39,075 nt of DNA from Anaerolineae bacterium (GTDB lineage: Bacteria; Chloroflexota; Anaerolineae; B4-G1), in contig JADHWW010000109.1 of the NCBI GenBank assembly GCA_016783285.1, positions 1 through 39,075 of the forward strand. The letters are read 5' to 3'. Under the pieces are notes generated by a model. That model was not told where the DNA came from and ran no database searches. It saw only the letters and a program-made list of their open reading frames with translations. Every line of letters starts with the position of its first letter. Positions within the stretch are counted from its first letter, which is position 1. This document shows, in pieces, positions 24,621 to 33,490 of the stretch. Position numbers and translations under genes: made by a program.

Positions 24621-24737
24621 GCAAAAATCTCGCGGCTTGGCACAGCCCGAGGCTGTGGCCAAGGCGGTGGGTTGCCCTGGCAGACGATATGGTAGCACAT
24701 CGCCCGCCCACCGTCAAGGTGCAGCGGGCTTTTCTTT
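24621..24737 (+). ncRNA. structured leader or small RNA ahead of hsdM
   Basis: A segment of about 117 nt between a promoter and an intrinsic terminator. Hairpin 1 (24636-24663) has 12 bp with one bulged G and the loop CGA. A long-range helix CGGTGGG/CCCACCG (24665-24671 with 24707-24713) encloses small helices around GCC-CT-GGC (24674-24681) and CGAT/ATCG (24685-24702). The 3' arm of that helix overlaps the 5' arm of the terminator, so the two cannot form together. This is the layout of a riboswitch or attenuator. I do not recognise any known riboswitch consensus, the SRP RNA motif, or 6S RNA. It could instead be a free small RNA. hsdM starts 48 bases after the terminator. Confidence 0.5.
24702..24737 (+). 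terminator. intrinsic terminator between leader RNA and hsdM
   Basis: GCCCGC (24702-24707) pairs with GCGGGC (24724-24729). Inside it CACC pairs with GGTG around GTCAA. TTTTCTTT follows at 24730-24737. Both stem and T-run are good. Confidence 0.7.
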
Positions 24738-24785
24738 GTGCTCTAACACGATCCTGACAACACTACACACTAACAAGGACTGTGC

Positions 24786-26411
24786 ATGTCGGCCAACAAC
24801 ACCGAGATCGAAAAACGCCTCTGGGACGCCGCCGACGAGATGCGCGCCAACTCGCGGCTCAAACCGTCCGAGTATTCCGTCCCTGTGCTGGGACTGATCT
24901 TCCTGCGCTACGCTGACCACAAGTTCGCTCACGCCGGGCGGGAGATTGAGGCGGAACGGGCCGCGCGTGCCGGAGGTCGCCGCCAGCGCCCCGTCACCAA
25001 GGATGACTACCGCGCTCGGGGTGTTCTCTACCTGCCCGACGAGGCCCGCTTCCAGCGGTTGGTCGAACTCCCGGAGGGGGAGAATATCGGCTCTCGCCTC
25101 AACGACGCGATGAAGGGTATCGAGGCGGAGAACCCGGACCTCAAGGATGTGCTCCCCAAGACCTACAACCGCCTGGGTAATGTTACCCTGGTCTCCCTGC
25201 TCAAGACCTTCAACCCCATCCAGATGGATCTGGAGGGCGATGTCTTTGGCAAGATCTACGAGTACTTCCTGGGCAAGTTCGCTAGAGCCGAGGGACAGCG
25301 GGGCGGCGAGTTCTTCACCCCCACTTCCATTGTCCGTCTCATCGTCGAGATCATCGAGCCCTACCACGGGCGTATCCTCGATCCGGCCAGTGGGTCGGGC
25401 GGCATGTTCGTGCAGAGCGCCCGCTTCGTCCAGCGTCACCAGCAGAACCCTTCCGACGAGATCAGTCTCTATGGCCAGGAGCGGGTTGCCGAGACGGTGC
25501 GCTTGTGCAAGATGAACCTGGCGGTTCACGGCCTCGCCGGCGACGTCCGCCAGGGCAACACCTACTACGAGGACATCCACCGCAGCCTGGGCAAGTTCGA
25601 CTTCGTGATGGCCAACCCGCCCTTCAACGTCAACCGGGTGGACAAGGACCGCCTCAAGGACGATCCCCGTTTCACCTTCGTCCTGCCCCGCGTGGACAAC
25701 GCCAATTACCTGTGGATCCAGATCTTCTACAGTGCGCTGAACGAGACGGGCCGGGCGGGTTTCGTGATGGCGAACTCCGCCGCCGATGCCCGCGGCTCGG
25801 AACTTGAGATCCGCAGGCAGTTGATTCGGACCGGCGCGGTGGACGTGATGGTCGCGGTGGGATCGAACTTCTTCTACACCGTGACGCTCCCCTGTACGCT
25901 CTGGTTCCTCGACCGGGGCAAGATGGCCCCCTCTCCTGGTAGGAGAGGGCGGGGGGAGAGGTCTGACCAGGTGCTCTTTATAGATGCCCGGCGGATCTAC
26001 ACCCAGATAGACCGTGCCCACCGCGAGTTCACCCCAGCGCAGATTGAGTTCCTGGCCAACATCGTGCGGCTCTACCGGGGCCGGGAGCCGGAGACGACGC
26101 AGGGCAGCGCCGACCTGCTGCGGGAGCACTTCCCCGACGGCATCTACCAGAATGTGCCGGGGCTCTGCAAGGTGGCGACGCGGGGGAAGATCGAGGCCCA
26201 GGGCTGGAGCCTCAACCCGGGACGCTACGTGGGTGTGGCCGAGCGGGAGGAAGACGCGGACTTCGACTTCACCGGGCGACTGATGGAACTGCACGAGGAG
26301 TTGGAGGTGCTCAACGCCGAGGCGCACGGGTTGGAAGAGCGCATCGCGGAGAACGTAGCGCAGTTGTTGGATCTGACTTCCACCCAGGAACGACTGGCAG
26401 ACTTTCTATGA
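24786..26411 (+). CDS. hsdM: type I restriction-modification methyltransferase subunit HsdM
   Basis: HsdM methylates adenine (N6) within the recognition sequence, in a complex with HsdS. The N-terminal HsdM helical domain ([37 protein letters not shown]) covers about residues 1-150. The N6-adenine methylase core follows: the SAM loop [16 protein letters not shown] (about residue 200) and the catalytic NPPF in [14 protein letters not shown] (about 275). The C-terminus is a coiled coil ([28 protein letters not shown]). The length, 541, is normal. A 15-residue insert ([15 protein letters not shown], about 380-395) comes from a palindromic element. A duplicate of its 3' end lies ahead of hsdS. 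Confidence 0.96.
   Translation: MSANNTEIEKRLWDAADEMRANSRLKPSEYSVPVLGLIFLRYADHKFAHAGREIEAERAARAGGRRQRPVTKDDYRARGVLYLPDEARFQRLVELPEGENIGSRLNDAMKGIEAENPDLKDVLPKTYNRLGNVTLVSLLKTFNPIQMDLEGDVFGKIYEYFLGKFARAEGQRGGEFFTPTSIVRLIVEIIEPYHGRILDPASGSGGMFVQSARFVQRHQQNPSDEISLYGQERVAETVRLCKMNLAVHGLAGDVRQGNTYYEDIHRSLGKFDFVMANPPFNVNRVDKDRLKDDPRFTFVLPRVDNANYLWIQIFYSALNETGRAGFVMANSAADARGSELEIRRQLIRTGAVDVMVAVGSNFFYTVTLPCTLWFLDRGKMAPSPGRRGRGERSDQVLFIDARRIYTQIDRAHREFTPAQIEFLANIVRLYRGREPETTQGSADLLREHFPDGIYQNVPGLCKVATRGKIEAQGWSLNPGRYVGVAEREEDADFDFTGRLMELHEELEVLNAEAHGLEERIAENVAQLLDLTSTQERLADFL
25929..25949. repeat. in-frame palindrome inside hsdM
   Basis: CCCTCTCCT and AGGAGAGGG (25929-25937, 25941-25949) pair perfectly around GGT. 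It lies in frame and codes for PSPGRRG. Beyond it, the protein resumes the conserved [10 protein letters not shown] stretch. Confidence 0.7.
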
Positions 26412-26438
26412 CTAGATCGCTCACAGAGGAGAAAACAA

Positions 26439-26993
26439 ATGGCAACCAAAGTCCCGATTTACCAGATCAAAGTCACCTTGAAGGGCAGCAAGCCGCCCAT
26501 CTGGCGGCGTATTCAGGTTCCCTGCAACATCACCCTGGGGGAACTGCACCACATTCTCCAGGCGGTGATGGGATGGTGGGACTATCACCTCCACCAATTC
26601 ATCGTCGGGCAGACCTATTACAGCGTACCCGACCCGGACTACGATGACTTCATGGATATGTGCGATGAGAGCGAGGTGCGGCTGAACCAGATTGCCGATG
26701 AGGGATTCAAGTTCGTCTACGAGTATGACTTCGGCGATAGTTGGGAGCACGTCCTGTTGGTGGAAAAGGTCCTGCCGCCGGAGCCGGGCCAGCATTACCC
26801 GGTCTGCGTCAAGGGCAAGCGCGCCCGCCCGCCGGAGGACGTGGGCGGCGTCTGGGGCTACGAGGGATTCCTGGAGGCCATCCGGGACCCCGACCACGCC
26901 GAGCACGACGAGTACCTGGAGTGGGTCGGCGGGGAGTTCGACCCGGAGGCGTTTGATCTGGATGAGATCAACGCGGCGCTGCGCGACTTGTGA
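26439..26993 (+). CDS. plasmid pRiA4b ORF-3-like protein
   Basis: A 184-residue member of the pRiA4b ORF-3 family (PF07929-type). Seen: IYQIKVTLKGSKPPIWRRIQVP, LGELHHILQAVMGWWDYHLHQF, FVYEYDFGDSWEHVLLVEKVLPPE, CVKGKRARPPEDVGGVWGYEGFLEAIRDPDHAEHDEYLEWVG and the FDLDEIN end. The family is widespread and often carried on plasmids or transposons; its biochemical role is not established. It sits between hsdM and hsdS, 27 bases after hsdM, where type I systems normally have nothing. I think it arrived with the DNA that split the operon. The GAGGAGAAAAC before the ATG is a good ribosome-binding site. Confidence 0.88.
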   Translation: MATKVPIYQIKVTLKGSKPPIWRRIQVPCNITLGELHHILQAVMGWWDYHLHQFIVGQTYYSVPDPDYDDFMDMCDESEVRLNQIADEGFKFVYEYDFGDSWEHVLLVEKVLPPEPGQHYPVCVKGKRARPPEDVGGVWGYEGFLEAIRDPDHAEHDEYLEWVGGEFDPEAFDLDEINAALRDL

Positions 26994-27022
26994 TGAGAGG
27001 TGCCCTGATACCCGGCGTTGAA

Positions 27023-27285
27023 GACTCCGCGCTGAAGGAACGAAGCCCTCCTTCGGCTTCGGCAGTCTCAGGACATGCCTTCGGGGGCTAGCGCTACAAC
27101 GTTAGTTTCCTTGCTGCTCGCGTCGGATCGCCAGATCCGATGCTTGACCAGGCCAGTCTAGGGCCATCGCGGATCTGACGATCCGGTTTGAGCGTATGAA
27201 GACAACGCTTCTGTGTAAGGTCGCGTTGTAGTACCAGAATGGTAGCCCGTCAGGGCTTTGTTCTCTCAGCGGTGGGCTTCAGCCC
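27023..27285. repeat. cluster of REP-like hairpins between the pRiA4b-like gene and hsdS
   Basis: Five small perfect hairpins in 260 bases. CGAAGCC/GGCTTCG is at 27041-27061. TCGGATC/GATCCGA (27123-27140) and CGGATC/GATCCG (27170-27185) share the same arms. AGCCC/GGGCT (27244-27257) is preceded by an overlapping GTAG at 27242. GGGCT/AGCCC is at 27274-27285 in the opposite sense. The GTAG-plus-palindrome and inverted-pair layout is that of REP elements mobilised by REP-associated transposases. No transposase gene is in the window, and no gene is seen in this stretch. Confidence 0.55.
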
Positions 27286-27293
27286 GGCGCGTA

Positions 27294-27365
27294 GGTGCTC
27301 AACGCCGAGGTGCACGAGTTGGAGCAATGAATCTCGGAGAACGTGTCATCACTTTTACAGGGGTT

Positions 27366-27369
<4 letters not shown>
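27294..27369 (+). pseudogene. decayed duplicate of the hsdM 3' end
   Basis: Read from 27295, the frame gives VLNAEVHELEQ, a stop (27328-27330), then ISENVSSLLQGL and a stop (27367-27369). This aligns without gaps to the HsdM C-terminus [23 protein letters not shown] (from about 26307), and 18 bases are identical. The last stop overlaps the hsdS ATG as ATGA, the usual hsdM-hsdS junction. Confidence 0.8.
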
Positions 27370-28633
<1,264 letters not shown>

Positions 28634-28637
<4 letters not shown>

Positions 28638-29344
28638 CCCAGGTGTTTAATGTGTACTGTGACGAAAGCTGTCACATGGAACACGACCACCAGCAAGTTA
28701 TGGTCCTGGGAGCTGTGTGGTGTCCACTAGATAAAGCCCGGGAGATTGCAGTTCGCATTCGCGAGATTAAAACCAAGCACGGATTGCCACCAGGATTTGA
28801 GATCAAGTGGGTGAAGGTCTCGCCTGCCAAGGTTCAATTCTACCTGGACATCATGGACTATTTCTTCGATGACGATGATCTTCATTTTCGAGCCTTGATT
28901 GTGCCCGACAAGTCCAGGCTTCGACATCAGGATTTTGGGCAGACCCATGATGACTGGTATTACAAAGTGTACTTCGACATGCTGAAGATCATTCTTGATC
29001 CGAACGCACGATACAGAATTTACCTGGACATCAAAGACACGCGCGGTGGAACCAAAATCGCCAGGTTGCACGAAGTGCTCTGTAACAACATGTACGACTT
29101 CTCCCGGGAAATCATCGAAAGAGTTCAGTTGGTTCGATCCCACGAGATCGAAATCTTACAACTCGCTGACCTGCTAACTGGCACAGTTTCATACGTGAAT
29201 CGTGATCTTTTCAGTAGTGCGGCCAAAAGATGTCTTGTTGATAGGATGCGTGAGCGATCAGGGTACATGCTTACTCACACCACATTGCTTCGGGAAAACA
29301 AGGTTAACCTATTCCGCTGGCACGCAACGGAGGCACAGATATGA
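28634..29344 (+). CDS. DUF3800 protein in the restriction operon
   Basis: A 236-residue DUF3800 protein. The first strand is FNVYCDESCHMEHDHQQVMVLGAVWCP, with the YxDES motif. Later strands are LHFRALIVPDKSRL and RYRIYLDIKDTRGG, and a conserved helix lies in EIEILQLADLLTGTVSYV. The fold is thought to be RNase H-like, with acidic residues (Asp9, Asp in YLDIKD, Asp in QLADLL) that could bind metal, so a nuclease role is plausible but unproven. The start overlaps the hsdS stop by ATGA, and its own stop overlaps the next gene by ATGA. Visibly lower GC than hsdM and hsdR points to separate acquisition. Confidence 0.88.
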
Positions 29345-29835
29345 TAACTGTACCTGGTTGGCTTCCACCACTCGTGCTGTTCCAAAACTATAGTGGGAAT
29401 TGGGAACGCTATGTCGAGGCCTTGTACGGGTATTTCAGGAGAGATTTCATTGACGATTCCCCTTCATTCCGGGGAACTCGATTGGCACTGAAGCGCCACC
29501 CAATGGAACACGGGAAGGAAGCGACATTTTGGCACCTGATTTCAGAGGGCAAAGATGAGCGAGTGCCAGATCTCAGGAGATGCGAGCGGATTCGTTGGCC
29601 GCGCCCGATCATCGAACATGCCGATGGTTCGGTCATCAAGGTCTGGAAGAACAAAAGAAAGCACGAGAAACGAATTTGTATTTGGTTTGAGGATGTCGAA
29701 TATCTGGTTATTCTGGCCATACGCAAGGGGTATATCTTGCTGTGGACTGCATATCCTGTTACAAGGTTGCATCGCAAGAGGAAACTGCAGAAAGAGTACG
29801 AGGCTTATATCAAGGCGAATGCCGCTCCGGTTTAG
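29341..29835 (+). CDS. unknown basic protein coupled to DUF3800; possible BECR-fold RNase
   Basis: A 164-residue basic protein. The order of conserved-looking elements is FWHLISEG, DLRRCERIRWPRPIIE, KRICIWFEDVEYLVILAIRKGYILLWTAYPV, then a basic helix TRLHRKRKLQKEYEAYIKAN. A short beta sheet with His, Arg and Thr/Tyr followed by a basic helix recalls BECR-type (Barnase/EndoU/ColicinE5/RelE) nucleases found in phage and toxin contexts. This is a weak, motif-level guess. Its start overlaps the DUF3800 stop (ATGA), so the two are probably made together. GC is low, as in DUF3800. It is followed by an AT-rich stretch and a MITE-like element. Confidence 0.7.
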   Translation: MITVPGWLPPLVLFQNYSGNWERYVEALYGYFRRDFIDDSPSFRGTRLALKRHPMEHGKEATFWHLISEGKDERVPDLRRCERIRWPRPIIEHADGSVIKVWKNKRKHEKRICIWFEDVEYLVILAIRKGYILLWTAYPVTRLHRKRKLQKEYEAYIKANAAPV

Positions 29836-29929
29836 GGAACGGCATCGTTACTCCTTCTACTCCTGGTAGATGAGCTAATTATATTATAAACGATCAAGAT
29901 GTTTTTGTCAATACTTTTTCAAGTTTTAT

Positions 29930-30084
29930 CGTAACTGCTCAGGCTCTTCCCAAAACAGGCACAAATAGCACACGGATACACACGGATGAAACGGGTTCTC
30001 ACAGATTTTTTATCTTTATCTGCGCACATCCGTATGATCCGTGTTGATCCGTGTTCCATTTTCATGACTGGCTGAGCAGTTACG
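29930..30084. mobile_element. 155-bp MITE-like element with 13-bp terminal inverted repeats
   Basis: CGTAACTGCTCAG (29930-29942) and its exact complement CTGAGCAGTTACG (30072-30084) bound the element. GTTTTAT stands on both outer sides (29923-29929 and 30084-30090), so a 6-7 bp target duplication is likely. Inside, ACACGGAT words (29970-29987) face inverted ATCCGTGTT words (30027-30055), giving a long imperfect hairpin. No coding capacity. It lies in the 297-base gap between the small basic protein and hsdR, where nothing else is seen except AT-rich sequence. Confidence 0.75.
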
Positions 30085-30132
30085 TTTTATCCAAATCACC
30101 GCTTCTCGACCGAAACAGCGAGGATTTGACGC

Positions 30133-33100
30133 ATGACTCACTTAGGCGCTGACGCCGAAGAAGCCCTGGAAAACGCCACGCTGGCCCTCTTCGCCGAACT
30201 GGGCTGGGAGACTGTCAACGGCTACCACGAGGTCACCAGCGAAACGCCGGACGCCGGGACGGGCGGTCCCTACCTCAGCCGGGCGGCGCGTTACGAAGTC
30301 GTCCTGCGCCCGCGCCTGGAGGCCGCCCTGACCAGGCTCAACCCCACACTGCCCTCTGAGGCCCTCCATCAGGCCGTCGTCGAACTCACCCGCGACCGGG
30401 GGGCGATGACCCTGGTCCACGCCAACCGGGAGGTCTACGCCCTGCTCAAGAACGGCGTCCCCGTCACCTACCGGGACGCGGGCGGCGAGGAGCGGGTCGA
30501 GCGGGTCGCGGTGATTGGCTGGAACGACCCTGCCGACAACGACTTCCTGATGGTGCAGCAGTTCTGGGTCACCGGCGACATCTACACCCGCCGCGCCGAC
30601 CTGGTCGGCTTCGTCAACGGCCTGCCGCTGCTCTTCGGCGAACTCAAGGCCCACCACCGGCGGGTCGAGGACGCCTATCGCCGAAACCTCAGCGACTACA
30701 AGGACACTATCCCCCATCTCCTCTGGTACACTGGCTTCATCATCCTCTCCAACGGCAGCGACAGTCGCATCGGCACCGTCACCTCCGAATGGGAGCACTT
30801 CAGCCCGTGGAAGAAGATCAACAGCGAGGGGGAGCAAGGTCTCATCTCCCTGGAAACGCTGGTGCGGGGCACCTGCGAACCGGCCCGCTTCCTCGATATC
30901 GTCGAGAATTTCGTCCTTCACAAGGAGGAGCGGGGCGGCCTGATCAAGATCGTGGCCAAGAACCACCAGTACCTGGGTGTCGAAAGCGGTATCGAAGCGG
31001 TGCGGCAGATCCGGGAAAGACGGGGGCGGTTAGGCGTCTTCTGGCACACCCAGGGGTCGGGCAAGAGCTTCTCGATGGTCTTCTTCTCCCAGAAGATCCT
31101 GCGCAAACTGCCCGGCAACTGGACCTTCGTCATCGTCACCGACCGTCTTGACCTGGATGACCAAATCTACAAGACCTTCGCCCGCTGCGGGGCCGTCGTC
31201 GAACCGGAAGAGCGCGTCCGGGCGCAGAGCGGCGAGCACCTCCAGCAACTGTTGCGGGAGGATCACCGCTACGTCTTCACACTGATCCACAAGTTCCACA
31301 CCCGGGGCGGCGCGTGTTATCCCAGGCTCTCCGACCGGGACGACGTCATCGTCATGACTGACGAGGCGCACCGCAGCCAGTATGACGTCCTGGCGATGAA
31401 CATGCGCTACGCGCTGCCCAACGCCGCCTTCATCGGCTTTACCGCCACGCCCCTGATGGCCGGCGAGGAGAAGACGCGAGAGGTCTTCGGCGACTACGTC
31501 AGCATCTACGATTTCAAACAATCCGCCGACGACCACTCCACCGTCCGCCTCTACTACGAGAACCGCATCCCGGAACTGGAGCTGACCAACGAGCAACTCG
31601 ACGAGGACATGGATCGGTTGCTGGAGGCGGCAGAACTGGACGGGACCCAGGAGGGGATGCTGGCGCGGGAGTTCGCCCGCGAGTACCATCTCATCACCCG
31701 CGAAGATCGGCTGGAGAGGGTCGCCGAGGACGTCGTGGACCACTTCGCCAACCGGGGCTACCTGGGCAAGGCGATGGTCGTCTGCATTGATAAACTCACC
31801 ACCGTGCGGACGTACGACAAGGTCCAGAAGTACTGGCAGCGTGCCCTCGACAGGCTGCGGGCCAGACTCGCCACCGCCGCGTCGGAAGAACGGGAAGCCC
31901 TGGCGGCGTTAAAAGAGAAAATCGCCTTTATGGAAGGGACCGACATGGCGGTCGTCATCTCCCAGGAACAGGGGGAAGTCCAGAAGTTCAGGGAGCACGG
32001 CCTGGACATCAGGCCCCACCGCAGACGGATGATGACCGAGGACCTGGACGAGAAGTTCAAGCACCCCGATGATCCCTTCCGATTGGTCTTCGTCTGCGCG
32101 ATGTGGCGCACCGGCTTCGACGTGCCCTCTTGTTCCACCATCTACCTGGACCGGCCGATGCGCAACCACACCCTGATGCAGACTATCGCCCGGGCCAACC
32201 GTGTCTTCGGGGAGAAGGTCAACGGCCTGATTGTGGATTACGTCGGCATCTTCCGTGACCTGCAGCGGGCGCTGGCCATCTACGGCGCCGGGCCGGGCGG
32301 CGAACTCCGGCCGGGCGAGCAGCCGGTCGAGGACAAAGACGGTCTGGTCGAGCGGTTGCGCGAGGCCATCGAGGGGACCACCGTCTTCTGCGCCGAGCGC
32401 GGCATGGACGTCGAACCGATCCTGGACAGCGCGGGCTTCCAGCGCATCGCCCTGATGGACGATGCCGTGGAGCGGATCATCGTCAACGACGATCTCAAGA
32501 CCAGGTACCTGGCTCTGGCTGCCGACGTGGACCGGCTCTTCAAGGCCATCCTGCCCGATACGCGGGCCGGGGAATTTGCTCCCAGGCGCAAGGTCTTTCT
32601 CGTCCTGGCGGAGAAGATCCGCGCCCTGACCCTGCGAGCGGACATCTCCGAGGTGATGGGCGCGGTCGAGGAATTGCTGGACGAGTCCGTCTCCGCCAGG
32701 GGCTACGTCATCCGCGAACCTGGGATGTCCTATGATCTGAGCGAGATTGATTTCGAGGCGCTCAAGCAGCAGTTTGCGCAGGGACGCAAGCGCACCGAGG
32801 CCGAGAGGCTGCGAGGCACGATCAACGCCAGGCTGCACCGCTTAGTGCGGTTGAATCGGAACCGGATGAGCCTCCTGGAGGAGTTCCAGCGGATGATCGC
32901 TGAGTACAACGCCGGCTCCCGCAACGTCGAGGTCTTCTTCAATGACCTGGTTGATCTTGCCCAGCGGCTCAACGAAGAAGAGCAGCGCCACATCGCCGAG
33001 AACCTCACCGAGGCGGGACTCGCCGTCTTCGACATCCTCACCCGTCCCGGCCCCGACCTGACCGAGAAGGAGAAACGCGAGGCCAAGCGTATCGCCCGCG

Positions 33101-33318
33101 AGCTCCTGACCACCCTCTCCAGGGAGAAACTCGTGCTCGACTGGCGCAAGCGCCAGCAATCCCGCGCGGCCGTGCGGGTCGCCATCGAGGACACAATCTG
33201 GCGGCTTCCCGAGTGCTACACCGACGAGATGTGCCGGCAGAAGAGTGCCCAGGTCTACCAGCACGTCTACGACAACTACTGGGGGGCCGGGCAGAGTATT
33301 TATGCAATGACCGAGTAG
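30133..33318 (+). CDS. hsdR: type I restriction endonuclease subunit HsdR
   Basis: HsdR translocates and cuts DNA for the type I complex. The N-terminal nuclease domain (about 40-260) shows the PD-(D/E)xK site in RRADLVGFVNGLPLLFGELKAH. The SF2 motor has Walker A HTQGSGKSFSMVFF (about residue 303), the DEAH box MTDEAHRSQYD, motif III GFTATPL and, in the second RecA domain, VFVCAMWRTGFDVPSCSTIYLDRPM with MQTIARANRVF. A helical C-terminal domain for HsdM contact follows, ending YDNYWGAGQSIYAMTE. The length, 1061, is normal and no lesion is seen, so the system is probably active. ATG 30133 has AGGA 9 bases upstream. The MITE separates it from the upstream genes, so it may be transcribed on its own. 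Confidence 0.96.
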   Translation: MTHLGADAEEALENATLALFAELGWETVNGYHEVTSETPDAGTGGPYLSRAARYEVVLRPRLEAALTRLNPTLPSEALHQAVVELTRDRGAMTLVHANREVYALLKNGVPVTYRDAGGEERVERVAVIGWNDPADNDFLMVQQFWVTGDIYTRRADLVGFVNGLPLLFGELKAHHRRVEDAYRRNLSDYKDTIPHLLWYTGFIILSNGSDSRIGTVTSEWEHFSPWKKINSEGEQGLISLETLVRGTCEPARFLDIVENFVLHKEERGGLIKIVAKNHQYLGVESGIEAVRQIRERRGRLGVFWHTQGSGKSFSMVFFSQKILRKLPGNWTFVIVTDRLDLDDQIYKTFARCGAVVEPEERVRAQSGEHLQQLLREDHRYVFTLIHKFHTRGGACYPRLSDRDDVIVMTDEAHRSQYDVLAMNMRYALPNAAFIGFTATPLMAGEEKTREVFGDYVSIYDFKQSADDHSTVRLYYENRIPELELTNEQLDEDMDRLLEAAELDGTQEGMLAREFAREYHLITREDRLERVAEDVVDHFANRGYLGKAMVVCIDKLTTVRTYDKVQKYWQRALDRLRARLATAASEEREALAALKEKIAFMEGTDMAVVISQEQGEVQKFREHGLDIRPHRRRMMTEDLDEKFKHPDDPFRLVFVCAMWRTGFDVPSCSTIYLDRPMRNHTLMQTIARANRVFGEKVNGLIVDYVGIFRDLQRALAIYGAGPGGELRPGEQPVEDKDGLVERLREAIEGTTVFCAERGMDVEPILDSAGFQRIALMDDAVERIIVNDDLKTRYLALAADVDRLFKAILPDTRAGEFAPRRKVFLVLAEKIRALTLRADISEVMGAVEELLDESVSARGYVIREPGMSYDLSEIDFEALKQQFAQGRKRTEAERLRGTINARLHRLVRLNRNRMSLLEEFQRMIAEYNAGSRNVEVFFNDLVDLAQRLNEEEQRHIAENLTEAGLAVFDILTRPGPDLTEKEKREAKRIARELLTTLSREKLVLDWRKRQQSRAAVRVAIEDTIWRLPECYTDEMCRQKSAQVYQHVYDNYWGAGQSIYAMTE

Positions 33319-33490
33319 AAAGCTGCTGTGCAGAATGGCAACATTGAGCCAGTCCGGCGCTCGGGACTATGGAATGCCAATCACATCGCGGAGGATTACG
33401 ACCCTGCCTTCTTGGACGTGCTTCAGCGATGTAGTCCGGACCCGCCGCCCCCCGCGCCGAGCCGGGTGTAGAGGCACGGTCACCGCACCC
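33319..33490. other. gap between hsdR and the convergent lipoprotein gene
   Basis: No supported gene. On the plus strand a frame reads through to a stop at about 33473 with the protein-like stretch RRSGLWNANHIAEDYDPAFLDVLQRC before a proline run. I cannot assign it. It may be the tail of a lost gene. No clear terminator hairpin with a T-run is visible. Confidence 0.3.

Noticed and set aside
24621..24737. SRP RNA, 6S RNA or tmRNA
   Set aside because: The conserved SRP apical motif, the long 6S stem with central bubble, and the tmRNA tag features are not present.
24714..26327. A 537-codon minus-strand frame opposite hsdM
   Set aside because: Its sequence is an antisense shadow of HsdM, with no motifs and an implausible composition.
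27258..27365. An N-terminal extension of HsdS
   Set aside because: The extension is encoded by REP-like DNA and the hsdM remnant in another frame. The ATGA overlap at 27366 marks the natural start.
29970..30055. CRISPR-like array from the repeated ACACGGAT words
   Set aside because: The words are 8-9 bases, partly inverted, without regular spacers, and lie inside the MITE-like element.
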